Shown here one piece after another: positions 35,549 through 44,442 of a stretch of DNA of 64,000 nucleotides. The translations under genes were made by a program, and so were the position numbers. The stretch's first letter is position 1. Each line of letters begins with the position of its first letter. The DNA comes from Candidatus Villigracilis vicinus (GTDB lineage Bacteria; Chloroflexota; Anaerolineae; Anaerolineales; Villigracilaceae), in the NCBI GenBank assembly GCA_016721315.1, contig JADKIL010000014.1:17951-81950 (forward strand), written 5' to 3'. The notes under the pieces were generated by a model that worked only from the letters and a program-made list of their open reading frames with translations, was not told the DNA's origin and ran no database searches.

Positions 35549-35592
35549 TTCAAGAGATTGCTTCGGGCGGAAAACACCGCCCTCGCAATGAC
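35501..35592. repeat. Complete dispersed palindromic repeat overlapping the elp3-like 3' end
   Basis: Starts gtcattgcgagg and ends cctcgcaatgac, with gacgaagcaatctc and gagattgcttcg inside. It supplies the last codons and stop of the Elp3-like gene and ends 2 bases before the TPR gene's stop codon on the other strand. Confidence 0.85.
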
Positions 35593-35593
35593 A

Positions 35594-36457
35594 TTAACTT
35601 AACTCTTTCATCCGCTTCATTCTTTCAGCTTCATTCGCCATCATCCATTCATCCTGACTCAATAACTCATACGCCTTGGCAAAATAAGGCTTGGCTTCGC
35701 TTTCGCGCTTCAAAAGCAACAAACATTCCCCGATCTCTTCGTCTACATAACCATCGCTGCCGCCAATAGAATCAAACTCGGCTTTCAATGCCATCTGTTT
35801 GGAGAAAGCTTCTTCGATGCGATTCATCGAACGCAGACAGCGTGCCACTGTCCATTTGGCGATACGCAGCCGGTCTTCGCGTCTCACTTCGCCGAAATAG
35901 GATTCGGCTTTCTGAAAGATTTCCAACGCTGATTCATACTCGCCCGTGTCGTGATATGACCAACCTGTGTTGTTGTAAAGTGAGCCGAGCCAGCCGCGGG
36001 CTTTTTCGTCAGCGGAGGATTCAGCCATCTGGATGGCACGCAGATTCCAGTTAAGAGAAGAGGCGGGGTCGGCGATGATCGCCAGCATGTGAGCCGCATC
36101 CACGGCGTAGAAATCCTCGTTCAATTCCTGTGCCATGGTCAGCGCCTGCTCAAAGAATGGACGGGCTTCATCGGGATGCTTGGATGAATTGAAGACGCGC
36201 CCGCGTTCCAGCAAATAACGCACCCGCGCACGTGAAGACTCGATGCTCAGTTGATTTTCCACCTGGTCGAGGGTGAGATGCGCATCATTGAATTCTCTTT
36301 GTAATCCTTGTGCGCGCGCAATTTGAGTCAATAGCTCCAAACGGGCGGGGTCTTCTTCGGGAAACTGCGGAAGAAGCTCAAGGAATTTTGTTTCGGTCTG
36401 ATCAGGATGTGAATAATCCCAGAGCGAGTCAAAATCAGGCAGGTTCGGTTGTGACAT
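35594..36457 (-). CDS. Tetratricopeptide-repeat protein
   Basis: A 287-residue soluble all-helical protein made of TPR-like units: ARVRYLLERGRVFNSSKHPD, ARGWLGSLYNNTGWSYHDTG (with EYESALEIFQKAESYFGEV) and ESEAKPYFAKAYELLSQDEW. The aromatic and small residues at TPR consensus positions (W4-L7-G8-Y11-A20-F24) recur. No enzymatic domain, signal peptide or helix for the membrane. TPR proteins are scaffolds; the partner is unknown. Starts at 36457 with a ggaga site; convergent with the Elp3-like gene through the repeat. Confidence 0.85.
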   Translation of the reverse strand: MSQPNLPDFDSLWDYSHPDQTETKFLELLPQFPEEDPARLELLTQIARAQGLQREFNDAHLTLDQVENQLSIESSRARVRYLLERGRVFNSSKHPDEARPFFEQALTMAQELNEDFYAVDAAHMLAIIADPASSLNWNLRAIQMAESSADEKARGWLGSLYNNTGWSYHDTGEYESALEIFQKAESYFGEVRREDRLRIAKWTVARCLRSMNRIEEAFSKQMALKAEFDSIGGSDGYVDEEIGECLLLLKRESEAKPYFAKAYELLSQDEWMMANEAERMKRMKELS

Positions 36458-36545
36458 GGCACATCTCCTTTTTTACGATCATTCCACTATAAGAAACACG
36501 ATGATAACGGCGAGATACAAAACGTACAACCTTCCACGGAAGGGG

Positions 36546-36574
36546 TTGACATCTCTTGAAAGGACAGTGATACA
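36546..36574 (+). promoter_or_regulatory. Candidate sigma-70 promoter for the EamA-era transcript
   Basis: A perfect -35 box ttgaca is followed after 17 bases by gataca as a weak -10 box. It lies about 90 bases before the EamA gene start. Confidence 0.45.
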
Positions 36575-36663
36575 CTCTCGCCTTCCATAAAACAAGCAAG
36601 AATCGGGTAGGAAAACAAAAGCCTGCCAGCTACAATGTTTGGCAGTTAAACAAAGGAGTTAAA

Positions 36664-37539
36664 TTGAAAACAAAACATTGGGTGATCTTTATCACCCTCG
36701 GCTTGATCTGGAGTTCATCCTTTTTATGGGTGGAACTTGCTTTGCGTGAAGTAGGTCCGATTACGTTAGTCGCTTTCCGTGCTTTCTTTGGTTTCTTGTT
36801 CGGTGTGGCAGTTGTGGTGACTCAGCGCATCCCCCTGCCGCGCACATGGAAAGAATGGGCTCCGCTCATCGTGCTCGGGCTGACCAATATCGCCATTCCC
36901 TTCTTCCTCATTTCCTGGGGACAAAAATCCATCGACTCGGGCGTGGCTTCCATTCTTGATGCCACCGTGCCACTCTTCACTATTTTAGTAGCGCACTTCA
37001 TGTTGCATGACGATAAGATGACCACGCCCAAAGTGCTGGGCTTGCTGACCGGTTTTGCAGGTGTGGTCATTCTGATGAGTAAAGATCTTGGCGCTTCCGC
37101 CAGCTCTTTGCTTGGGCAATTGGCGGTCATCTTGGCTTGTATCTTTTATGCAGCAAGCTCCATTATTGCACGCGTATATACAGAAGGCACATCCGCCACC
37201 ATGCGCGGATTGGGTCCGCTTGTTTCTGCGTCGGCTGTGATGATTACATCGGCTTTCATTTTTGAATCGCCGATCAAGATTCCCACTCTGCCCATTACCT
37301 GGGTCGCCTTGTTGTGGATGGGTATCCTCGGTTCGGGGTTGGCGTTCATTATGTTGTTCTATCTCATCCATGAAATTGGTCCCACCCGCACCACCATGGT
37401 CACCTATCTTTTCCCGCTGGGCGGCGTTACACTTGGTGTGATCTTCCTCAACGAAGCACTGACCTGGCAAATCATTACCGGCGCGGTGCTGATCATCAGC
37501 AGCCTCGCCATAGCAAACTGGAGTCCCAAACAAGCATGA
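36664..37539 (+). CDS. EamA-family (DMT) membrane transporter
   Basis: A 291-residue, ten-helix drug/metabolite transporter with two EamA repeats. FITLGLIWSSSFLWVELALR and FRAFFGFLFGVAVVV are typical of the first repeat; GQLAVILACIFYAASSIIAR opens the second, and TYLFPLGGVTLGVIFLNEAL is the conserved late segment. Start codon is TTG at 36664, preceded by aaaggagtt. The stop overlaps the start of era by 4 bases (atga), so era depends on this transcript. The transported compound is unknown. Confidence 0.88.
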   Translation: MKTKHWVIFITLGLIWSSSFLWVELALREVGPITLVAFRAFFGFLFGVAVVVTQRIPLPRTWKEWAPLIVLGLTNIAIPFFLISWGQKSIDSGVASILDATVPLFTILVAHFMLHDDKMTTPKVLGLLTGFAGVVILMSKDLGASASSLLGQLAVILACIFYAASSIIARVYTEGTSATMRGLGPLVSASAVMITSAFIFESPIKIPTLPITWVALLWMGILGSGLAFIMLFYLIHEIGPTRTTMVTYLFPLGGVTLGVIFLNEALTWQIITGAVLIISSLAIANWSPKQA

Positions 37540-38435
37540 CCCATCGTTCCGGCTTTATCGCCATCATCGGACGCCCCAATGTGGGCAAGTCCACCCTGAT
37601 CAATGCGATCCTCGGGCAGAAGATCGCCGCCGTTTCCCCCCGTCCGCAGACCACGCGTAAAAAACAGCTCGGCATTTTCACGGTCGAAAATGCACAGCTC
37701 ATCTTCGTCGATACGCCCGGCATTCACAATGCCAAACACAAACTCGGTGAGTTTCTAAACTCCGAAGCCGAAGAAGCTCTCACAGGCGTGGATCTGATTC
37801 TCTGGCTGGTGGATGTTTCCTCCTCCCCAACCGAAGAGGACAAGAACATCTCGACTCTCCTCCACGGAGTCTCGCCTCGGACTCCCCGCATGCTGGTCCT
37901 CAACAAAACAGACCTGGTGCAACCCGACGAATTATCCGCCCGCGAAAAAGAGTATGCCGCGTTGGTGAACAATGCCAGCATTGTGAAAGTCTCTGCGGCG
38001 CGCAGGCATGGGGTTGGCGAACTGATCGAAACGCTGATTCAAGCCGTCCCTGAGAGAGAGGCGGAGTATCCCGATGAGCAGATCACGGACTTGTATGAAA
38101 AAGAAATTGCGGGAGATTTAATCCGCGAAGCCTGTCTCATCAAATTGCGTGACGAAGTTCCGCATGGCATGGCGGTGCGCATTGACGAGTTCAAGGAACG
38201 CGAGAACGGCATGGCATACATCGCCGCGACGATCTATGTGGAACGCGAGTCGCAAAAAGGGATCGTCATCGGCGAAGGCGGAAAGATGCTGAAGTCGATC
38301 GGTTCGGCGGCAAGAAAAGAGATCGAAGACATGGGCGGGCACCCCGTCTATTTAGAACTACGAGTGAAGGTCTCAAAGGACTGGCGCAATGATGCGAATA
38401 TGTTGAAGCAATTGGGGTATGGGAAGAAGAAGTAA
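37536..38435 (+). CDS. era: GTPase Era
   Basis: Essential Ras-like GTPase that binds 16S rRNA and helps assemble the 30S subunit. 299 residues, normal length. G1 GRPNVGKSTLINAI, G2 region RPQTTRKKQLGIFT, G3 DTPGIH and G4 NKTD are intact. The C-terminal KH domain shows EGGKMLKSIGSAARKEIEDM and VYLELRVKVSKDW. Translation is coupled to the EamA gene by a 4-base overlap. Confidence 0.96.
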   Translation: MTHRSGFIAIIGRPNVGKSTLINAILGQKIAAVSPRPQTTRKKQLGIFTVENAQLIFVDTPGIHNAKHKLGEFLNSEAEEALTGVDLILWLVDVSSSPTEEDKNISTLLHGVSPRTPRMLVLNKTDLVQPDELSAREKEYAALVNNASIVKVSAARRHGVGELIETLIQAVPEREAEYPDEQITDLYEKEIAGDLIREACLIKLRDEVPHGMAVRIDEFKERENGMAYIAATIYVERESQKGIVIGEGGKMLKSIGSAARKEIEDMGGHPVYLELRVKVSKDWRNDANMLKQLGYGKKK

Positions 38436-38440
38436 GAGTT

Positions 38441-38535
38441 CGTCATTGCGAGGGCGCTCTTGTTCTTCGCCCGAAGCAATCTTCAAGGAAGAATATAAGA
38501 TTGCTTCGCCGCAAAGAACGCGGCTCGCAATGACG
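38441..38535. repeat. Complete dispersed palindromic repeat after era
   Basis: Starts cgtcattgcgagg and ends ctcgcaatgacg, with gaagcaatctt and agattgcttcg inside. It separates era from the convergent YitT gene and could act as a bidirectional terminator. Confidence 0.85.
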
Positions 38536-38538
38536 GGA

Positions 38539-39423
38539 TTATCTGCCTTTGAGCGGCTTGAACCCCTCACCCCAAGCCTCATGTGCCACACCAATGACGA
38601 GAAATGATTCGGGGTCACTTTCATGGACAATGGCTTTGAGGGTCGCCACTTCGGCGCGACTAACCACACAATATAGAACGGGGCGCGAGTTACCCGTATA
38701 GGCGCCACGACCTTCGAGCCAGGTCACACCGCGTTCCATTTCTTCCATGATGCGGTTCGACACATCGTCAGGCTTGCCCGTCACGATCATCGCCGTGCGG
38801 ACGGTTCCGCCGCCTTCGAGCACAGTCTCTGCAACCAAGCCGCTGATATAGAGTGTGATCATGGCATACAAGGCTGCCTTCCAACCAAAGACAAATCCCG
38901 CCGAGAGGATCACCACTGTATCAACCATGAGATAACTTTGGGTCATGGGAATCCCGCGCCAGTTGTTGAGGATACGTGCGAGAATATCCGAGCCGCCGCT
39001 GGTACCGCGCGCGCGATAGACCAACCCATACCCTACACCGCTGACGATGGCGCCATATAACGAGTTAAGAAAAATATCGCCTTGCAAGTCGTTGATGAGC
39101 AGTTGGGTGTATTCCACAAAGGCAGGGACCTTCATCAGCAAGTCTGTAAACAGCGAATACGTCACAATGGCAACAGCCGTGCGCATGGCGAATTTAAATC
39201 CGCCCAAAAAACGCCAGCCTAATAGAAAGAGTGGGACATTTCCAATCAGCACCATTAAACCAATGGGCCAGCCGGTGAAATGATTGATCAACTGCGAAAT
39301 ACCGCTCACCCCACCCGAAGCCAGGTTGGCAGGAATAAAGAACAGGCGTAAGCTGACCGCCTGAAGCAAGCTGGATGCGATAATGAGGGAATAGTCTCGA
39401 ATAGTGGGGAAATATTTTTTCAT
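38539..39423 (-). CDS. YitT-family membrane protein with DUF2179 domain
   Basis: A 294-residue protein of the YitT family. Five to six membrane helices form the first 210 residues: IASSLLQAVSLRLFFIPANL, ASGGVSGISQLINHF and YGLVYRARGTSGGSDILARI are family hallmarks. The C-terminal cytoplasmic DUF2179 domain reads MERGVTWLEGRGAYTGNSRP followed by CVVSRAEVATLKAIV. Function of the family is not established; a transport role is assumed. Single gene, divergent from the flippase-like gene across a perfect palindrome. Confidence 0.88.
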   Translation of the reverse strand: MKKYFPTIRDYSLIIASSLLQAVSLRLFFIPANLASGGVSGISQLINHFTGWPIGLMVLIGNVPLFLLGWRFLGGFKFAMRTAVAIVTYSLFTDLLMKVPAFVEYTQLLINDLQGDIFLNSLYGAIVSGVGYGLVYRARGTSGGSDILARILNNWRGIPMTQSYLMVDTVVILSAGFVFGWKAALYAMITLYISGLVAETVLEGGGTVRTAMIVTGKPDDVSNRIMEEMERGVTWLEGRGAYTGNSRPVLYCVVSRAEVATLKAIVHESDPESFLVIGVAHEAWGEGFKPLKGR

Positions 39424-39462
39424 GCACGTTCCTTTCAGGGCTGGAATTATAGCCGAGCCGTC

Positions 39463-39495
39463 AGGTGACAGTCACTTTTAAAGTGACTGTCACCT
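39463..39495. repeat. Near-perfect 33-base palindrome in a divergent promoter region
   Basis: Arms aggtgacagtcacttt and aaagtgactgtcacct (16 bases each) surround a single T. Located between the divergent YitT and flippase-like genes. It may be an operator or a small mobile palindrome. Confidence 0.75.
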
Positions 39496-39520
39496 TTCAT
39501 TTTGGTACAATCGCCCCACT

Positions 39521-40528
39521 ATGCAAATGAAGAAATGGCAATTCTGGCTCGGTGTGCTGATCAGCATCCTATTTTTATGGCTCGCCCTGCGGGGTTTGAA
39601 GCTGGGTGATTTCTGGGGCGCCATGCAAAAGGCGAATTACGTCTGGCTCATCCCTGCAATTTTGGTGTATTTCGTTGGGGTGTGGGTACGAGCCTGGCGC
39701 TGGCATTATTTACTGGGCCCCATTAAGAAGATTCCCACCAGCACCATGTTCCCCATTACCACCATCGGATATATGGGCAATAACATTTACCCGGCACGTG
39801 CTGGTGAAGTTCTGCGCGCCGTCATTCTGAAACGCAAAGAAGGTGTGCCTGTTTCGGCTTCGTTGGCGACCATCATCGTGGAGCGCATCTTCGACGGCGT
39901 GGTGATGCTGGCGTTCGTATTCGTGAACTTGTCTGAGTTGGCAAAACTGACCGGAGCATCGGGTTTCGTTGGGAACATCCAACAAGTGGCAGTGATCGGA
40001 ACCGGGGTCTTCCTCGGCGCTTTGTTCGTTTTCTTGCTGGCAGCCATGTTCCCGCAAGCGACCGCCAAGATCGGCGCATGGATGATCGAACGCCTGACTC
40101 CCAAACGCCTGCACATCAAGATCATTGGCATCATGAATAAATTTTTGGATGGGCTGGCTTCTCTGCGCTCACCCTTCAACGTTTTGATGGTCTTCTTTAC
40201 ATCGGTCATCATCTGGTTATTGGAAACCGCCAAATATTGGCTGGTGATGCACGCTTTCGATTTCACCGTCTCGTTCTTCGCGTTGATGCTGATGAACGGG
40301 ATCGTTAACCTTGCCACCACCATTCCATCCGCGCCGGGCTATATCGGTACTTTCGATGCGCCCGGCATTGCCGTGCTCACCGCCTATGGCGTGGACCAGG
40401 CAACAGCAGCAGGGTACACCCTCGTGTTACATGTGGCGTTGTGGGTACCCATCACGCTTTTGGGCGCCTACTACCTTACCCGTGAGGGCATCAAATGGAG
40501 CGATTCTCTGCGGGCAGAGGCGGAATGA
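39521..40528 (+). CDS. Flippase-like membrane protein (lysylphosphatidylglycerol synthase TM region / UPF0104)
   Basis: A 335-residue polytopic protein with about eight helices of the LPG_synthase_TM family. Diagnostic stretches are GDFWGAMQKANYVWLIPAIL, RAWRWHYLLGPIKKIPTSTM, GYMGNNIYPARAGEVLRAVI and TIPSAPGYIGTFDAPGIAVL. Members without the C-terminal synthase domain, like this one, are thought to move lipids or lipid-linked compounds across the membrane. Followed 57 bases later by a response regulator gene on the same strand. Confidence 0.88.
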   Translation: MQMKKWQFWLGVLISILFLWLALRGLKLGDFWGAMQKANYVWLIPAILVYFVGVWVRAWRWHYLLGPIKKIPTSTMFPITTIGYMGNNIYPARAGEVLRAVILKRKEGVPVSASLATIIVERIFDGVVMLAFVFVNLSELAKLTGASGFVGNIQQVAVIGTGVFLGALFVFLLAAMFPQATAKIGAWMIERLTPKRLHIKIIGIMNKFLDGLASLRSPFNVLMVFFTSVIIWLLETAKYWLVMHAFDFTVSFFALMLMNGIVNLATTIPSAPGYIGTFDAPGIAVLTAYGVDQATAAGYTLVLHVALWVPITLLGAYYLTREGIKWSDSLRAEAE

Positions 40529-40585
40529 ACAGGCGTTATACTTAAGCCAGAATTGAACATTGCTCTATCGAAAAGGCAGGATACC

Positions 40586-41212
40586 ATGCAGCCGAAGCTC
40601 AAAAAGAAAAAAGTGCTCATTGCAGATGACGCACACGAAACCCGCCGCAGCACACGCCTCATGCTCTCGATGGTTGAAGAGGTGGAAGTGGTAGCCATTG
40701 CGTTGGACGGCACACAAGCCATTGAAATGGCTCAACAACGCAAACCGGATATTGTCATCCTTGACCTAAACATGCCGCGCGTCAACGGGCTGGCAGCCTA
40801 CAAAAAGATAGTCGCTGAAAATCCGCACACAGCCTGTATCATCATCTCTGCAGAAAAAGACCCCAAATCCGTACAGACCGCGCTGGACATGGGCATTGAA
40901 CATTACCTCATCAAACCCTTCACTGCAGACGAGTTGGAAAATGCAGTGAGAGCAATCGTCCACAAACTTGGGCGGGAAGAGGTCAACGACCCTGCGCCGA
41001 TAGACAATACAGCCGAACTAAGAAAGCTTGCAGATGAATACATTCAAACCAAAAGAACGGACGAAGAAGCTGTACGCGTCTTTGAAGAACTACTTCCCCT
41101 GCCTGATTGCGAATTACGCTGGGTGCAAACACTCGCCATGATCTACGTCGTTCGTCAGCGCTGGAGCAAGCTAAAAGCACTTACTGAATTAATGCAGCAA
41201 AGAACAAAATAG
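40586..41212 (+). CDS. Response regulator receiver protein with C-terminal helical extension
   Basis: About 208 residues. The receiver domain has VLIADDAHETRRSTR (acidic pair), phospho-acceptor Asp in KPDIVILDLNMPRVNG, Thr/Ser switch in TACIIISAEKD and Lys in HYLIKPFTADEL. After it come about 80 helical residues (AELRKLADEYIQTKRTDEEA) with a TPR-like look rather than a DNA-binding domain, so the output is probably protein binding. The start at 40586 has aaggcagg upstream; an earlier in-frame TTG is less likely. No cognate kinase is adjacent. Confidence 0.85.
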   Translation: MQPKLKKKKVLIADDAHETRRSTRLMLSMVEEVEVVAIALDGTQAIEMAQQRKPDIVILDLNMPRVNGLAAYKKIVAENPHTACIIISAEKDPKSVQTALDMGIEHYLIKPFTADELENAVRAIVHKLGREEVNDPAPIDNTAELRKLADEYIQTKRTDEEAVRVFEELLPLPDCELRWVQTLAMIYVVRQRWSKLKALTELMQQRTK

Positions 41213-41226
41213 AACGGAGATATCTT

Positions 41227-42502
41227 TTGAAAATCGCAATTCTTGGAGCAGGGTACGGCGGCATGTCCGCCGCATGGGACCTGAAAAAAGCAGGACACGA
41301 CGTTACCATTTTCGAATCGGCAGGCTATGCAGGCGGGCTGGCAAGCGGCTTCAAAGAGCCGCATTGGAATTGGTCGGTGGAGAAGTTCTATCATCACTGG
41401 TTTCAATCGGATAGCGAAATGCTCGGCATCATCCGCGAGCTGGGGCTGGAGGATAAGGTCATCTTTCCGCGCCCGTTGACGGTGATGCTGCACAAGAACA
41501 AGTGGTATCCCTTCGACTCAATTCTCAACGCGCTTCGTTTCCCCGGACTGGGATTTGGTCTGAACAAAATCAGATTTGGTTTCGTTCGGATTGTTTTTAC
41601 GCATCACCAAGAACTGGCAAGCCCTTGAAAAAGTGACCGCCCATGAGTGGATGTTGAAGTACGCGGGCAAACAAGTCTACGAACAGATGTGGCAGCCGCT
41701 TCTCATTGGGAAGTTCGCTTCGTTCTATAAAGATGTCAACATGGCTTGGCTGTGGGCGCGCATGCATGCCCGCACGACTCGACTCGGCACCTTCGAAGGC
41801 GGATTTCAGAAGTTCGCTGACTTATTTGCAGAGAAGCTGCGCGAAAAGGGAGTGGAGATTCGGCTTGGGATGAGTATCAAGTCGATCAAGAAGGATCAAG
41901 CCTCGGGTCGTTTGAGCGTGGACGGTGAGCTGTTCGACAAAGTCCTTGTAACCACGTCTCCGAATCTGATGGCGAAGCTATGCCCTGAGTTGCCCGAATC
42001 TTATTTGAAGGGCTTACTCGAATTGAAGTCGATGGGCGCGGTGGTGATGACGCTCTCGCTCAAGCATTCGCTTTCAAAGGATGGCTATTACTGGTTCAAC
42101 GTGCCGAAGGAAGAGGGCTATCCCTTCCTTGCGCTGGTGGAACACACCAACTTTGTCTCGAAAGAAAATTTTGGCGGCGACCATATCGTCTATGCCGGTG
42201 ACTACCTTGAATTGGGGCACGAATATTTTGATATGACCGATGAGCAATTGCTGGAGCGCTTTATTCCCGCCTTCGAAAAATTCAACCCCGAGTTCAAACG
42301 TGATTGGGTCAAGAAGATTTGGGTTCACAAAACAAACTATGCTCAACCCGTGCCTCTGGTTGGGCATTCCAAAAACATCCCTGCCATTCAAACGCCCATC
42401 GAAGGCTTGTACTTCGCCTCGATGAGCCAAGTCTATCCGTGGGATAGGGGCACGAATTTCGCGGTAGAGATCGGCAGAAAAGCCGCGAGGCTGATGAAGT
42501 AA
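41227..42502 (+). pseudogene. FAD-dependent NAD(P)-binding oxidoreductase, split by one frameshift
   Basis: Two frames together give one protein of about 425 residues. The first part has the dinucleotide-binding motif ILGAGYGGMSAAWDLKKAGH and AGGLASGFKEPHWNWSVEKF (amine-oxidase/protoporphyrinogen-oxidase style). The second part continues with GLFLRITKNWQALEKVTAHE and ends PWDRGTNFAVEIGRKAARLM, the usual FAD-binding C terminus. The break lies at about 41581-41588, where one base seems missing (ttcgttcgga). Both halves are otherwise well preserved, so a sequencing or assembly error is as likely as a true mutation. The start at 41227 is TTG, preceded by acggag. Confidence 0.8.
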
Positions 42503-42509
42503 GTACCCC

Positions 42510-42546
42510 AAAACAGCATGAAGAAAAACTTCATGCTGTTTTTTTA
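42510..42546 (+). terminator. Intrinsic terminator after the FAD oxidoreductase
   Basis: The arms aaacagcatgaag and cttcatgctgttt pair over 13 bases around a short A-rich loop and are followed by T6. The same stem core recurs at 52875. Confidence 0.85.
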
Positions 42547-42566
42547 TCAGGAATATATCAAGCCAT

Positions 42567-43868
42567 TCACTTTGCGTTTCGTGGGACATGCCGCAGCGCA
42601 TCCCAGCCTGAGTAGATCAAAGTAAAAGCAAGGGACAGAAGGATTCCAAGCAGGACGAGCAGCCGCCAATCAAGGAGAGTCCGCAAGGTAACTTGTCCTC
42701 CTTTGCTGTTCCCGGAAATCGTAGTCGTTGATTTCGTACTGGGTAGCAGGCTTGGTGTTGTGGCATTATTATTTTTCCACGGCGGGCCACCTCCGCCTGG
42801 GCGTGTAATGGTGGCAACCTCAGGCGCGGTCGGCTCCCATTGGCGGATGAAACCCACAATGGCTTGAATATCTGAATCCGTCATACGGTCACCCCAGGTG
42901 GGCATGGCTGTGCCGGGAACGCCCAGTGTGATGATCTGCTGAATAGCTTGGTCGCTCGTATCGGTGAGAAACGATTTGACGTTGAGCGATGGCGCGCGCG
43001 GCGTGCCCTGTCCCTCAGGTCCGTGACAGCGTGAGCAGTTTGCCGCATAAAGTTGAGTTCCCAAGGCTAGACTCTCTTCAGTAACAGGAATGGGAACATC
43101 CGGCGCGGGGATGGTTCCGAGCGGAATTTCATCCCAACGTTGGACGAGGCTCACAAGCGCAGTGATATCTTCTGGAGCAAGGATATTGCTCCAACCTGCC
43201 ATAAGCGTGCCTGTATTGCCATACGTAATGATGCGGGTAATTTCCTCTGCAGTTTTCTCACGAACAACAGGGTCATTCAATGCGGGGGCAATGCCTGTGC
43301 CGAGACCATCCGCTCCGTGACAAGAGACGCAATTGGCGGCAAAGAGTGTGACCGCAGTTTGTAATGTTGCGCCATCGGATAAATTACCAACCTCGGCAAG
43401 CAAAGCAGGGTCTACTTCGGTGGTGAAAGGAATTAATGGCGCCAGCCCGAGGTTGACGACACGATCCCCCGTCGCACCCCAATCGCCGCGCAAGATCAGC
43501 AGAACCAGTTCGTCGATCTGATAATCCCCGAGCGCTCCGCCGTCTTCGATTGACCAGGCAGGCATGGCAGTTTGGTAACGTCCACGCGCAATGGTTTTGT
43601 AGAGGTCTTCGTAAGGCATGGTCAGCAAGGCAGGATTGTTTAATGGAGGTGTTGCGCCCATACCTTCGCCGCTCAAACCGTGGCAGACAGCACAGTTTTC
43701 GGCGTAGAGGGTCATGGCTTCATCCAATTGAAGTGCAAGCACTTCATCCTGCGCCTGCACAATGCGGATAGGTTCATTGAGAATGTAATAGCCAAGGGCA
43801 GAGACGATGAGCAGCAAAGAGCCCAAGCCGATAAGGGATTCAGTGAGAAAGGAATGTTTGGTATTCAT
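42567..43868 (-). CDS. Membrane-anchored tri-haem cytochrome c of the bc complex operon
   Basis: A 433-residue protein with three c-type haem sites, CAVCH, CVSCH and CSRCH, each in its own class I cytochrome c domain (ENCAVCHGLSGEGMGATPP; ANCVSCHGADGLGTGIAPA; ANCSRCHGPEGQGTPRAPS). An N-terminal helix (LIGLGSLLLIVSALGYYIL) anchors it and a C-terminal helix (LLVLLGILLSLAFTLIYSGW) lies near the end. It would replace cytochrome c1 in accepting electrons from the Rieske protein outside the membrane. Third gene of the b-Rieske-c operon, 11 bases after the Rieske gene. Confidence 0.92.
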   Translation of the reverse strand: MNTKHSFLTESLIGLGSLLLIVSALGYYILNEPIRIVQAQDEVLALQLDEAMTLYAENCAVCHGLSGEGMGATPPLNNPALLTMPYEDLYKTIARGRYQTAMPAWSIEDGGALGDYQIDELVLLILRGDWGATGDRVVNLGLAPLIPFTTEVDPALLAEVGNLSDGATLQTAVTLFAANCVSCHGADGLGTGIAPALNDPVVREKTAEEITRIITYGNTGTLMAGWSNILAPEDITALVSLVQRWDEIPLGTIPAPDVPIPVTEESLALGTQLYAANCSRCHGPEGQGTPRAPSLNVKSFLTDTSDQAIQQIITLGVPGTAMPTWGDRMTDSDIQAIVGFIRQWEPTAPEVATITRPGGGGPPWKNNNATTPSLLPSTKSTTTISGNSKGGQVTLRTLLDWRLLVLLGILLSLAFTLIYSGWDALRHVPRNAK

Positions 43869-43879
43869 GGCGGCTCCTG

Positions 43880-44371
43880 TTATGGGTAAACGACCTGCGC
43901 GGTTTCGTACGTTTGGCGTTGAGTGATATTCCCCGTATCCACTTTGACTTCGCCATTTTCGATGGTGAGCGCAAACAAGTCGAGTGGACGCGGCGCGGGC
44001 GGATTCTCTACGATGCCTTGCTGGTCAAACTGAGAGTTGTGACACGGACAGATGAATTTCTGTGCGGTGGAGTCCCACGGAACGGTGCAGCCAAGATGGG
44101 TGCAACGATGATAGACAGCCAAAAAGCCGCCATCTCCGATGCGGACGATATAGAATCGTCCGTTCGGGATGTGGGTAACGGAGTTGGGCGGGAAGTCATC
44201 CACCAAGCCTGCGGTGATGATGGAGCCGAATTCACCTTCGGCTAAACGCGGTTGGAGATAGGCAAGGAAGACGCCCGCCGTTTCGAGAGCAGCAACTCCG
44301 CCAAGGAATGCCCAGGCGATTTTGAGAAAGTCGCGGCGGGAGAGATTGTTTGGGGTGATTGTTTCAGTCAT
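43880..44371 (-). CDS. qcrA: Rieske iron-sulfur protein
   Basis: Carries the 2Fe-2S cluster that passes electrons from quinol to cytochrome c. The 163-residue protein has both cluster-binding boxes, CTHLGCTVPWD and CPCHNSQFD, each with Cys and His ligands. The N terminus shows a twin-arginine signal-anchor (LSRRDFLKIAWAFLGGVAAL), as expected for export of a folded Rieske protein. Middle gene of the operon; 71 bases after the cytochrome b gene. Confidence 0.94.
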   Translation of the reverse strand: MTETITPNNLSRRDFLKIAWAFLGGVAALETAGVFLAYLQPRLAEGEFGSIITAGLVDDFPPNSVTHIPNGRFYIVRIGDGGFLAVYHRCTHLGCTVPWDSTAQKFICPCHNSQFDQQGIVENPPAPRPLDLFALTIENGEVKVDTGNITQRQTYETAQVVYP

Positions 44372-44442
44372 ATCAGTATCCAGTAATCAGTAATGATGGG
44401 TAGATGGTGACTATTTAACTAATCAACTACCCAACTATTCAA

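Noticed and set aside
41227..42502. Programmed ribosomal frameshift in the FAD oxidoreductase
   Set aside because: No slippery heptamer or stimulatory structure is seen at the break; a one-base deletion explains it.
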